From contig JAQEYU010000002.1 in assembly GCA_027692465.1 (NCBI GenBank), forward strand, positions 372,001-436,000: a DNA stretch of 64,000 nt, given 5' to 3'. Origin of the DNA: Enterococcaceae bacterium OF42-14pH9A (GTDB lineage: Bacteria; Bacillota; Bacilli; Lactobacillales; Enterococcaceae). Both the position numbers and the translations under genes were made by a program. Positions 10,436 to 18,702 of this stretch are shown one piece after another; positions within the stretch are counted from its first letter, which is position 1, and the number at the start of each line of letters is the position of its first letter. The notes beneath the pieces are model-generated. The model was given only the letters and a program-made list of their open reading frames with translations. It did no database searches and had not been told where the DNA came from.

Positions 10436-10520
10436 TACCCTACCCAAAGCACAATTTAAAGAATATCTTTTTCGGAAAAACTTCTTTTAGAGCCAATCTG
10501 GAAATGCCCTGAGCAGCAAA

Positions 10521-10563
10521 AAATCTCCCTCTGAAAAGTAAGCTTCTCTTCCAAGGGAGATTT
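10521..10563 (-). terminator. terminator of the glycosyltransferase operon
   Basis: The stem AAATCTCCCT/AGGGAGATTT is followed on the minus strand by a T-run. It lies about 85 bp after the glycosyltransferase stop. Confidence 0.75.
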
Positions 10564-10647
10564 CAGCGCATTATTCGTATAATTTTTAATTTGTCTCACA
10601 AGACTCCCTGATTCGGCTCCGGGGTACGGTCCCCTTGCATTGATTCC

Positions 10648-11958
10648 TCAATGTTCTTCCATCGCTTTGCGCTCGGGTGATTTCCAAGTGCCGGTACCGT
10701 AACCGAGGATCGTCTTGATTGCCGGAATAAATGTGGTAGCGATGGTCAGGGCGTTGATCATCCAGAACAGCAGCAGATAAAACGGGGCAAAGATCAGGTA
10801 TTTCATCTTATGCCCACCTTCATCGATAAGTAGCGCGGCTCCCAGCTGCAACAGGCCGGCGACCATCTCATAATTGACAAAGATGAAGCTCATCGCCACC
10901 ATATGGAAGACTCGTTCATAATTGCCTGCCAGTAAAAAGCGGGCCATCAAGATGATATACAGCACCAGACTGACCCAGTAAAACAAACTCCAGATGATAC
11001 TGAAGGTCTGATCCACGAACATCACGAATTGTTCCAGATGCTTGATGGGATGTAAAAGAATCTTCGGAATATTGGTCAGCCAGACCTCCGTGCCACCCTT
11101 GGCCCAGCGCTTACGCTGACGATACAACATTCGCAAGGTGGAAGGGACAGCCATAAAGAACATGATGTCCGGTGCAAAAACCGGTGTCCAACCCCGCATC
11201 TGCTGATCCCAGGCAATACTGATGTCTTCGGTGGCCCGATCCTGACGGAAAAGGCCGGCATCCAACAAGGCCGTCTTGCGGTACATCGTATTGGCACCGC
11301 TATAGGCGTACATCGTGTTCAGCGTCCCCAATTGTCCCCGCTTGATCACACCCACGATACTGGAAAATTCCACGGTTTGGGATTTTTCGATGATCCGGGA
11401 GCGGTTTTGCACATCCATATTGGCAGTCACAGCAGCGATATTCGTGTCAGCGTCATACATGAAATAATTCATATACTTCCACAGGGCATCGGTTTCCGGG
11501 ATTGTATCAGCGTCGTTACTGAGAATGTAATCCCCCTTGGCAAAACTGACGCCGATATTGAAGGCATGGGCCTTGCCCTTATTGGCATCGATCCGGATCG
11601 CCCGCAGGCGGGGGTATTCCGACATCAGTGTTTCCAAAATCTGCGGCGTCCGGTCGGTGGAGCCGTCATCCATCACCAGCACTTCATATTCGTGGTAGTC
11701 GATTTTTTCCAGCAGATACCGCAATGTCGCCTCAATCACGATCTCCTCATTATGGGCCGGAACCATGATGGTTATGAAAGGTTCTTGTTCAGGTGCAATC
11801 CGCTTGAAATCCTTTTGTTTGTCTTTGAACAAGAAGCGGTAACAAAGGACCTGTACGAACCAGCTGAAGGCACCGATGATGGGGTAACTGATCAGAACAA
11901 AGATCAGGATATTCAGTACCACGTTCAACACAGGGTTGCCGAAATCAAAGTAACTCAT
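10648..11958 (-). CDS. membrane glycosyltransferase family 2, poly-GlcNAc-synthase-like
   Basis: It probably polymerises and exports a cell-surface polysaccharide. Two N-terminal membrane helices (about residues 10-45) precede a cytoplasmic GT2 domain with PAHNEE, MDDGSTDRT, SNDADT, ATED and the QRKRW motif (about residues 65-310), then several C-terminal membrane helices. This is the PgaC/IcaA arrangement. Its start overlaps the stop of the upstream two-helix protein by 4 bp (ATGA), so the two are co-translated. No PgaB-type deacetylase is nearby, so the product need not be poly-GlcNAc. Confidence 0.88.
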   Translation of the reverse strand: MSYFDFGNPVLNVVLNILIFVLISYPIIGAFSWFVQVLCYRFLFKDKQKDFKRIAPEQEPFITIMVPAHNEEIVIEATLRYLLEKIDYHEYEVLVMDDGSTDRTPQILETLMSEYPRLRAIRIDANKGKAHAFNIGVSFAKGDYILSNDADTIPETDALWKYMNYFMYDADTNIAAVTANMDVQNRSRIIEKSQTVEFSSIVGVIKRGQLGTLNTMYAYSGANTMYRKTALLDAGLFRQDRATEDISIAWDQQMRGWTPVFAPDIMFFMAVPSTLRMLYRQRKRWAKGGTEVWLTNIPKILLHPIKHLEQFVMFVDQTFSIIWSLFYWVSLVLYIILMARFLLAGNYERVFHMVAMSFIFVNYEMVAGLLQLGAALLIDEGGHKMKYLIFAPFYLLLFWMINALTIATTFIPAIKTILGYGTGTWKSPERKAMEEH

Positions 11959-12494
11959 TGTCCGACACCCGCTTTCTTATAAGCTTTTTTAAGTTCATCG
12001 GTAGCGAGATTTTTTTCAGCGGGAACGACATAGTACCGGGTATTTTCACGGATCTGACTATTGCCGAAACGTTCCGTCATCAAATCGTCGTAAACATGCA
12101 TCCGGGTACGCAGCTGCTCAGTATCATAGACAATCTTTTTTGAACAGCGGTTTTTAATCTTGTAGTTGTTATACAGAGTAAAGCCGATTGCTCCGATCAA
12201 TAGAACCACAAAAGCGATCACAAAAAAGAGGTTCAGCTGTGAGACCATCCGGCGCCCTTCTTCATAATCCCAGACCGGTTTCATCACATTGCGAAAAATC
12301 GTGGAGGACAATGTCCAATAAATCGGAATCACCACTGCAATCCAGCCTATAATCACAGCCACGGTGATATAAATTTTGGTAAACAGGTGTCCCTTCTCAA
12401 AATAGTTGTCTCGGACAAAGTCTTTTTCCGCCTCCCGCAACGAGGCCTTGTCATCTGCAGCAGTCTTCTCAACTTTTTTTGAAGTCTTCGCCAT
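11955..12494 (-). CDS. two-helix membrane partner of the glycosyltransferase
   Basis: This 179-residue protein is of no family I can name. A charged Lys-rich N-terminus precedes two membrane helices (ITVAVIIGWIAVVIPIYW and FFVIAFVVLLIGAIGFTLY) and a soluble C-terminal third. By position and topology it resembles the PgaD/IcaD partners of GT2 synthases (inference). The ATG at 12494 (MAKTSKK) is fixed by the promoter at 12525-12553, which makes the ATG at 12542 lie upstream of the transcript; GGGGGG precedes the chosen start. Confidence 0.75.
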   Translation of the reverse strand: MAKTSKKVEKTAADDKASLREAEKDFVRDNYFEKGHLFTKIYITVAVIIGWIAVVIPIYWTLSSTIFRNVMKPVWDYEEGRRMVSQLNLFFVIAFVVLLIGAIGFTLYNNYKIKNRCSKKIVYDTEQLRTRMHVYDDLMTERFGNSQIRENTRYYVVPAEKNLATDELKKAYKKAGVGQ

Positions 12495-12524
12495 GGCCGT
12501 TCCCCCCATTTCTTCTTTAAAATA

Positions 12525-12553
12525 ATTATCGCCGGATTTCATTTAAATTGCAA
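12525..12553 (-). promoter_or_regulatory. sigma-A promoter of the polysaccharide synthase pair
   Basis: On the minus strand, -35 TTGCAA (12548-12553), a 17-bp spacer and -10 GATAAT (12525-12530) precede the two-gene operon. Confidence 0.65.
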
Positions 12554-12795
12554 AATTCGTGATTGTTATTAAGAAAAAAGAAAATAACCAGGAAACCGGT
12601 ACCAGTCGTGTATGAATTTTTTTAGACCCGTATCTTCGAAATGGTGAAAAAATAAGGTCTATCCGCTTTGCCTTTTCCTGATGGGTTGCCCTCACCTCCT
12701 TGAAAAGAATCATAGGGATCGGCAAGCTCCCCTTCAAAAAAGGTTTATCTGAAAACACCGGTGGGGTTCAGACACATTCCAATCACTTTACCTGC

Positions 12796-12844
12796 AAAAA
12801 ACAGGGATGACGGCAGACTGGCTGCGGTCATCCCTGTTTTTTTT
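12796..12844 (-). terminator. strong bidirectional-looking terminator after AraC
   Basis: AAAAAACAGGGATGA pairs with TCATCCCTGTTTTTT, with runs of A and T on either side. It lies between the convergent-spaced AraC gene end and the upstream region of the synthase operon. Just upstream (12741-12780) is a short decayed repeat with TTTATCTGAAAAC and GTTCAGACAC ends. Confidence 0.85.
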
Positions 12845-12873
12845 GATTTTTCGGCTCCTTACCGGTCGACTGC

Positions 12874-13806
12874 TCATTTTTCCGGTCCCATCAGGATATG
12901 GTGCCAATCCTGTTCCAAGCGGTACTGGCCGCCGGAGTCTTGCGCCTGTTCTGCTCCTTGATGCAGCTTGCGGTAATCCCGCGGCGTCATTTGAAAAAAT
13001 TTGCGGAAAGTACCGGCGAAATGTTGCCGGCTGTTGAACCCGCACTGCAGCGCAATCTCCACTAAAGGCAGATCACTGTTGGTGAGCAGATAGCAGGCCA
13101 GCTTGATCCGCTCTCTGTTGATGTAGTCGTTAATCGTCAGTCCCAGTTGGCGGGAAAACAGCAGATGCAGATAGGATTTATTGATGCCGATGTGTTCGGC
13201 AATCGCCGATACCCGCAGCTCCTCGGTGAGATGCTCACTGATATAGGCCAGGGCGGCGTTCAGGTAGTGACTGCCCTGCCGACTGCGGTTATTTTTCAGG
13301 CAGTAAAACAATTCCAGCAGCATGCGGTCAAATAAAAGCTCTCCGCTGTAAGCCGTTTCTGCTGACCAGCCCTGTTGCGGCGGGATCGTCGTCAACAGCT
13401 GCAGCAGCGCCTGTAAGCTGCTGGTGAGATTGCGGATATCCTTGGCCCGGACGGTCACTGCCTCAGGATTTTTTTGCAGCTCCTGATAGGCGGTCGAGGT
13501 TTCTTTAACACGAGCAATGTCGATACTTTCCGCCGAATCCGTCAGCAAAAATTCCAGGTTCAGGATATGGCAGGGTTCGTGGCTTTTGATCGTCAGCTGG
13601 TGGGGCACATTCTCATCCAGAAATACGAACTCGTTGGGATGCAGCTGGAGCTCCTCATCATTCACCCGGACTTGGCAACTGCCCTTGGTCACCAGCATGA
13701 TCTCACAAGCTGGGTGCTGATGCGCAGCCATACTGAATTCCTTGAGGCTGATGGCGTAAAAAGCAGTGATGCGGGCCCGCCGACCGTTCCCGGTAAAAAT
13801 CGACAT
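12874..13806 (-). CDS. AraC-family transcriptional regulator with cupin sensor domain
   Basis: Of 310 residues, the N-terminal cupin (about 15-110, HPACEIMLVTKG, FLDENVPHQL) binds a small ligand and the C-terminal pair of helix-turn-helices (VSAIAEHIGINKSYLHLLF and PLVEIALQCGFNSRQHF) binds DNA. The gene lies between the synthase operon and the family-2 repeat, not divergent to an enzyme. The GH120 gene at 14251 is transcribed toward it, so its target is unclear. Start ATG 13806 is preceded by AAAGGAGCC. Confidence 0.88.
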   Translation of the reverse strand: MSIFTGNGRRARITAFYAISLKEFSMAAHQHPACEIMLVTKGSCQVRVNDEELQLHPNEFVFLDENVPHQLTIKSHEPCHILNLEFLLTDSAESIDIARVKETSTAYQELQKNPEAVTVRAKDIRNLTSSLQALLQLLTTIPPQQGWSAETAYSGELLFDRMLLELFYCLKNNRSRQGSHYLNAALAYISEHLTEELRVSAIAEHIGINKSYLHLLFSRQLGLTINDYINRERIKLACYLLTNSDLPLVEIALQCGFNSRQHFAGTFRKFFQMTPRDYRKLHQGAEQAQDSGGQYRLEQDWHHILMGPEK

Positions 13807-13948
13807 AGCAGGCTCCTTTCTTTCTGAATCACCGGCAGGCGGCAGTATTTCAGAATTGTTTTTTCTATTTTACCACCAATCTCCTAAAAGAAGACAGCTG
13901 ATTTTTCGTGACGACCAGCCCATGCACTGCGATGATTGGCATGCGCGC

Positions 13949-14262
13949 TCTCTTCCGTCTTCTCAGTGGATACATCCAGAAAAGTTTCAGAAGGCTCGGA
14001 GACTGCCCCCGGCGTACAGATTTTACCGTTTGAATGAATTACTGACAGTTCACCGCTGATTTGAAAAATCAGTGGTGTTTACTGTCAGTTTGAAGTCAAT
14101 AGGCCTAAGACAACGAAAAATTTCCGCTGCCTTTCAAGTGGAATTTCTCGTTGGCTTAGGCCGGCGGCTGTACGCCGGGGACAGATCGGAGAGCCTTCTG
14201 AAACTTTTCGGAACTCGGTCGATTGCTTTGTTTCCTGTCCGGATAAAGCACTAGCCCCAAAT
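13949..14262. mobile_element. family-2 inverted-repeat element, copy B with tail
   Basis: Read inverted, 13949-14211 matches copy A (10002-10323), including the shared flank CTCTTCCGTCTTCTCAGTGG. It continues to CCTGTCCGGATAAAGCACTAGCCCC (to about 14262), a tail that recurs inverted at 57571-57592. The CTA in the tail provides the TAG stop of the GH120 gene. This element fills most of the gene-free gap 13807-14250. Confidence 0.8.
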
Positions 14263-16170
14263 AACCACTTCATTTGCTCCGGCAGTCAGCTGCTGCAGCG
14301 GCCCACAGACATTTCCGAAGCTTGCTCCTACGAGATCGGTATCGATAACCAGAGAACTGCCGTCGGGATTTTCAAACTCTGCATCTGTCAGGCGGGTCCG
14401 CATCAGGTTCGCTGTGCCCCGTAAAGCGGCCTGCTGACGGGTAAATTCCTCCGGCAGTGTCAGCTTGAGAACCACCCGCTCGCCCTCACGCTGGACAGAA
14501 AGCTGCGGATCAAAGGTTGCAATTGTCAGACTATGGGCTTCTTTGTCAAAAGCTGCTGCCCCCTGCAGATAAATATTATCATTGATATAGACCGGCTCTT
14601 TGACTTCCTGGAATTTCTCCACATCTACCGGACCGAAAGACTGCACTTCATCGATAAAAGCAGCTAAAGAAGTAGGGTGCCCGTTGTAATTGGCAGTTCC
14701 CACCGCCGCTGCATCCGGACGGCCGATAAAGAGGTTGTTGTACCAGCGGTCATCACCGCCGTAGACTACCGCATAGCCCTTGACCTTGGTGCTGTGCTTC
14801 AGATGATACGGCGTGGCCCGATCCCGGACATCTGCCCAGTCGATATTGCCGGCAATCAGATTATTGACATAGGCGCCCCCTTGAGAAAAATTCCGCAAGG
14901 CAAAGCGGGAAACAAAGAGATTGTTATCTACCAGATACGGCCCGTGACTGACTTCAACGAAAAAGTCCAAGCCGTTGTCGTAATAAAGGTTGCGGCTGAT
15001 ACGTGTTCCCTGCGTCTGCCAGTCCAGCCACGTTCCGCAAGAGCAGTCGTGGATCTGATTGTTTGCGATTTCTACGTCAATTGCGGCATGAAGCTTGATC
15101 CCGGCGATCTCCCAGCCCCGGTACTCCCGCTTCATGGAGATATCATGGATATGATTGTCATAGATTTTCGAAAAGACACAGCCCAGATGGCCCACAATAC
15201 CGTTTTGGCCGCAGTCGTAAATATGGTTGCGGCGCAGGATATGGCTGCCGATCCGCTCGCGGCTCCAACCCTGATCCTCGGCGGTGAAGACCGATTCCAG
15301 CTGATAAGTATAGCCGGGTTTGTCTTTGCGGCGGCTGTAATAATTATCACCGGACTCGGCGACTTTTCCCAGACTGATAGCAGAGCACTTGGCATCGTGG
15401 ATCTGATTGTCTTCAATGATCCAGCCGCGACTCCAGCGGGGACCGATCATCCCCGGCTGATCTCCTGACGGCGGTGCCCACTTGCAGGCCCCGTGACAGA
15501 TCTCAAAGCCCCGCACCGTGATGTAGTCCATCCCGTTGGTCTCCGGATAAAAACAGGCGGGTCGGACATTGATCTCTACCAGGGCCTGAGCCGGGTCTGT
15601 CTCCTGGAAATTGGCATAGATCGTCGTTGTGGTTTCCGTCACTTCGGCGAACCAGGTATACTTCAGCCGCTCAGGATAACGTTCTGCCACTTCTACAAAT
15701 ACAAAAAATTCCTCCACCGTTTCCCGCAGGACCGGCTCTGTCACCCCCGCCAGATCGGTCGCTTCATACATAGCCCGCCCATTCAGATAGACCTCTCCCA
15801 GATGGGCAGTCCGGGAGGTTTCCGTCATCCAATCCCCCCAGATCGTTTCTTTGAAGGGATTGAAGTCCCCGAAGAATTCGTTGGCGATAACTTTCTTATA
15901 AACCGTACCGGATACCGGCTCCCAGCCTGTAATCTGCTCGGAACCTTTGATCACCACCTGCTCGCCGGCCGCTACCTGATAGGTAACCGGTCGAAATTCG
16001 CTCAATCCCGCCTGGCGAGGACGAACCCACTCCCGATATTCACCACTGTGGACGGTTACCGTATCGCCGGCCTGGGCAATCTCGGCTGCCTGCTGGATAT
16101 TCAAAAAGGGTTGCGCCTTCGTACCCGGATTGATCAGCCCGCCATTTTTCGCTACGTGATATTCTGTCAT
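14251..16170 (-). CDS. beta-xylosidase, GH120
   Basis: This 639-residue right-handed beta-helix protein closely resembles the GH120 xylosidase of Thermoanaerobacterium: it starts MTEYHVAKNGG and shares YDCGQNGIVGHLG, IKLHAAIDVEI and VEVSHGPYLVDNN. The nucleophile Asp is about residue 383 (WLDWQ) and the acid/base Glu about residue 406 (VEVSHGP), with the same 23-residue spacing as the characterised enzyme. There is no signal peptide, so it cleaves imported xylo-oligosaccharides. Start ATG follows GGAGCAGACAG. A divergent AraC gene and a cre-like site lie upstream. Confidence 0.93.
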   Translation of the reverse strand: MTEYHVAKNGGLINPGTKAQPFLNIQQAAEIAQAGDTVTVHSGEYREWVRPRQAGLSEFRPVTYQVAAGEQVVIKGSEQITGWEPVSGTVYKKVIANEFFGDFNPFKETIWGDWMTETSRTAHLGEVYLNGRAMYEATDLAGVTEPVLRETVEEFFVFVEVAERYPERLKYTWFAEVTETTTTIYANFQETDPAQALVEINVRPACFYPETNGMDYITVRGFEICHGACKWAPPSGDQPGMIGPRWSRGWIIEDNQIHDAKCSAISLGKVAESGDNYYSRRKDKPGYTYQLESVFTAEDQGWSRERIGSHILRRNHIYDCGQNGIVGHLGCVFSKIYDNHIHDISMKREYRGWEIAGIKLHAAIDVEIANNQIHDCSCGTWLDWQTQGTRISRNLYYDNGLDFFVEVSHGPYLVDNNLFVSRFALRNFSQGGAYVNNLIAGNIDWADVRDRATPYHLKHSTKVKGYAVVYGGDDRWYNNLFIGRPDAAAVGTANYNGHPTSLAAFIDEVQSFGPVDVEKFQEVKEPVYINDNIYLQGAAAFDKEAHSLTIATFDPQLSVQREGERVVLKLTLPEEFTRQQAALRGTANLMRTRLTDAEFENPDGSSLVIDTDLVGASFGNVCGPLQQLTAGANEVVIWG

Positions 16171-16217
16171 CTGTCTGCTCCTTTGATTTTCGTTGGACTT
16201 ACCATTTTATTGTAAAG

Positions 16218-16231
16218 AGAAAGCGCTATAA
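16218..16231. promoter_or_regulatory. candidate catabolite-repression (cre) site
   Basis: AGAAAGCGCTATAA agrees with the CcpA consensus TGWAANCGNTNWCA at 10 of 12 informative positions. It lies in the 117-bp divergent promoter region of GH120 and the AraC gene, overlapping a TATAAT box on the plus strand. Confidence 0.5.
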
Positions 16232-16287
16232 TAAGAAGGGTAGAATTCGTCATCAATCGGACATTTTTCGTCTTAGGAGTTGAGCAA

Positions 16288-17043
16288 ATGCACTTTTTTC
16301 AAGATTACGGCATGGAGCCGGATTGTCCTTTTCACCAGATTCGTTTGACAGGTGAAAGCTTTCCTTCCCACTACCATCGCGCCTATGAAATCCTGCTGGT
16401 TCAAACGGGAACGCTGGCAGTCACGGTGGATGGTCTGACGCAGCAGCTGACTGCCGGCGACGGCGCTTTTATCTTCAGCAATCAGATCCACAGCTTCCAA
16501 GCGCAGCCGGCGACCTGCTTGGAGGTACTGATTCTCTCACCGGAGCTTATCAGCGACTTTCATCAACAGTTCCAAGAAAAGCTGCCACTGTCAAACCGCC
16601 TGCCTCAAGTAATAAAAACACTGCCCCTTACGGAAAACATGAATGTCTTCCAAATAAAGGCCTGTATCTATGCCTGTTGCGCCCAACTGTTGGAAGCGAC
16701 CGAATTTCGCAGCGGCCGCACCTCCGAAAACAGCGAGCTCTTGTTGGTGATGCTCCGCTGGGTGATGACCCATTACGCGAAACCAGTCTCTCTGCAGCAG
16801 TTGGCTGACCGCCTCAATTACGATTACAAGTATTTGTCGAAACTCTTCATCCGAGGCACCGGCCTGGGCTTCAACGAATATGTAAACCAGCTGCGGATTC
16901 TCAAAGCCCGGGAGCTGCTGCGCACCGGACTTTCTGTTCAGGAGGTCGCACAGCAATGCGGTTATGACGCCGTCCGCACCTTCAATCGCAATTATAAAAA
17001 AGTCACCGGCCACGCCCCTTCCTTCGAAAAATCACTGCATTAA
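16288..17043 (+). CDS. AraC-family regulator, divergent from the xylosidase
   Basis: Of 251 residues, the N-terminal cupin (SHYHRAYEILLVQTGTL) senses a ligand and the C-terminal AraC domain holds two helix-turn-helices (SLQQLADRLNYDYKYLSKLF and VQEVAQQCGYDAVRTF). The ATG at 16288 follows TTAGGAGTTGAGCAA. Divergent placement makes it the probable activator of the GH120 gene in response to xylo-oligosaccharides (inference). Confidence 0.88.
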   Translation: MHFFQDYGMEPDCPFHQIRLTGESFPSHYHRAYEILLVQTGTLAVTVDGLTQQLTAGDGAFIFSNQIHSFQAQPATCLEVLILSPELISDFHQQFQEKLPLSNRLPQVIKTLPLTENMNVFQIKACIYACCAQLLEATEFRSGRTSENSELLLVMLRWVMTHYAKPVSLQQLADRLNYDYKYLSKLFIRGTGLGFNEYVNQLRILKARELLRTGLSVQEVAQQCGYDAVRTFNRNYKKVTGHAPSFEKSLH

Positions 17044-17341
17044 TCATGTCAGAAACGCCGCTGGTCTATCAGAGTGCAGGCCGTTCATCTTCCCCATTTG
17101 GAAAAGGGCGGCAGCAGCGGGACTTTTACAAACTTGTGGGAAACCAAAAACAGCCGCCCTGCTCCGAATCACAAAAATTTTTCCAAAGAGTGGATAGAAT
17201 TGTCGGAACTGCTGCGTATAATAAGTGAATTTAGGAAATAGCCTACGAAAAAACAGCAGTTCACCCAGAGCAAGAGTGCCGGCAACCAACACAAGGGCGC
17301 CCGCCACCAGCTGTTCCATCAAACAAAAAGGAGGGGATCCT
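17044..17341. other. gene-free stretch before the ECF sigma gene
   Basis: It contains AGGGCGGC (about 17105) and GCCGCCCT (about 17152), able to pair across a 40-base gap, and a TATAAT box at about 17217 that may start the sigma operon. No clear -35 box or ORF was found. Confidence 0.3.
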
Positions 17342-17890
17342 ATGGAAACAGAGTTGATTGCCCAACTGAAGGCCCGCAACTTCGACGGCTTGGAAGAGCT
17401 GATCCGACTATATGGCACTCCCATCCTCCGTACCGTCCGCAGTATTTTAAATGAAAGCCACGAACGACCGGAGTGGGAAGCCGTTGAAAATGAGATTTTC
17501 TATACGATTTGGGAAAAGATCGGGGATTTTAATGCCACCAAAGCCTCTTTTGCTACCTGGGTTTTGATGATCGCCAGAAGTCGGGCTATCGACCAGAAAA
17601 GGCGATTGGCGGGTGCCTATCGTCAGACTCAGATTGACGATACACCGGCTGATTCCTTAATAAGTACGGAGGCTGATCCTTTGGCAGAAGAAGAATTCAT
17701 GATCCTGGTAGACAGCCTTTCAGAAGAAGACCAACAGATCTTTGTGCTCTATTATTTTTATCAGGAAACACCACAACAGATTGCCGCAGTGCTCCGGCTG
17801 GATTCAGCGGTCATCTACAACCGGTTGTCCCGCGGCCGCCGCAAATTGAAACAGATTTTGACCGAAAGGAGTGAGCAGCATGGGATTTAA
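17342..17890 (+). CDS. ECF-type RNA polymerase sigma factor
   Basis: Of 182 residues, sigma region 2 (about 25-95, FATWVLMIARSRAIDQKRR) and region 4 (about 120-175, LSEEDQQIFVLYYFYQETPQQIAAVL ending in RLSRGRRKLKQIL) are present, without regions 1 and 3, as in ECF factors. Start ATG follows AAGGAGGGGATCCT. Its stop overlaps the start of the next gene by 11 bp, so the pair is co-translated. Its partner is a PH-like membrane protein and not a recognisable anti-sigma factor. Confidence 0.88.
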   Translation: METELIAQLKARNFDGLEELIRLYGTPILRTVRSILNESHERPEWEAVENEIFYTIWEKIGDFNATKASFATWVLMIARSRAIDQKRRLAGAYRQTQIDDTPADSLISTEADPLAEEEFMILVDSLSEEDQQIFVLYYFYQETPQQIAAVLRLDSAVIYNRLSRGRRKLKQILTERSEQHGI

Positions 17891-18626
17891 AGAGGTCCTT
17901 TTTAAGGAAAACAAACGCCTGGCAGCAGCGGACTCCGCTAAAATTACTGACACCGCAACCCTCTATCACCGCAGCAAATACTATATTTTGATGAAAGAGA
18001 TCGAAAAGCTGATCCTGCCGCAACTGGAACAGGGAGAAACGATCCAAGGCTACCTGCCTCTGACGGTCTCTGACAATACCGGAGTCATGAATACCGGCTA
18101 CAATGCCCAGACCTACGTCACTACCGAAAAAGCCCGCTGGTACGTGGATCAGTTCAAAGATACCCGCGGCAATCGAGTCATGATTTTTACAGAGACCCGC
18201 ATCATCTTTATGGTGATTGTAGAATTTTTCGAGGAAAACCGCTATTTCAGCTATGCTTATGATTCGATCCATTCCATCTTCACCAAAAAACACAGGCGAC
18301 GCTATTTTGATGAACATCTGAAGCGGCAAAGTCATATCTGGTATCTGCTGGATTTTCAATCCGGGAACCACGTGTTTGATGAGACCTTGGCTCAAAAAGA
18401 CTACGAAACATTGAAAGAAATCTGGCAGCGGATTCCTGCTATGGCTCGCATTCCGGAAAGTAACCGGGTGTATCGCCGCAACTTATTCGATCATATCGCC
18501 AGTAATGGAAAACTAGCGTTCAATGTCGGCTTCTGGCTGTTCAATCTTCCTTTTGCGGTCTTCCTCATTTGGGTAATCTGGAATTTGATTCGTTATGCAT
18601 TGGGGGCACCGACAACGATATTTTAG
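17880..18626 (+). CDS. PH-like, C-terminally membrane-anchored protein co-encoded with the ECF sigma factor
   Basis: This 248-residue protein has a mainly soluble, beta-rich body (about 60-170; RVMIFTETRIIFMVIVEFFEENR followed by YAYDSIHSI) that looks like a bacterial PH (bPH) domain. One or two hydrophobic helices lie near the C-terminus (about 213-240, FWLFNLPFAVFLIWVIW). It starts at ATG 17880 after AAAGGAGTGAGCAGC, inside the sigma gene. By position it could hold the sigma factor at the membrane (inference). It has no zinc-binding anti-sigma motif and no RsiV- or RsiW-like sequence that I recognise. Confidence 0.7.
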   Translation: MGFKEVLFKENKRLAAADSAKITDTATLYHRSKYYILMKEIEKLILPQLEQGETIQGYLPLTVSDNTGVMNTGYNAQTYVTTEKARWYVDQFKDTRGNRVMIFTETRIIFMVIVEFFEENRYFSYAYDSIHSIFTKKHRRRYFDEHLKRQSHIWYLLDFQSGNHVFDETLAQKDYETLKEIWQRIPAMARIPESNRVYRRNLFDHIASNGKLAFNVGFWLFNLPFAVFLIWVIWNLIRYALGAPTTIF

Positions 18627-18639
18627 CGATCTCTTTCAC

Positions 18640-18692
18640 AAAAAAACGCGCATCCTGCGGCTGGCTTTTCCCACAGGATGGCGCGTTTTTTA
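18640..18692. terminator. bidirectional terminator between sigma operon and phosphoesterase
   Basis: AAAAAACGCGC-ATCCTG pairs with CAGGATGGCGCGTTTTTT, with A- and T-runs on both sides. It serves the two convergent transcription units. Confidence 0.88.
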
Positions 18693-18702
18693 GTTGTTTC
18701 AT

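Noticed and set aside
2600..14300. Dispersed short repeats considered as a CRISPR array
   Set aside because: The repeats are unevenly spaced, inverted as often as direct, and differ in length. There are no regular spacers and no cas genes.
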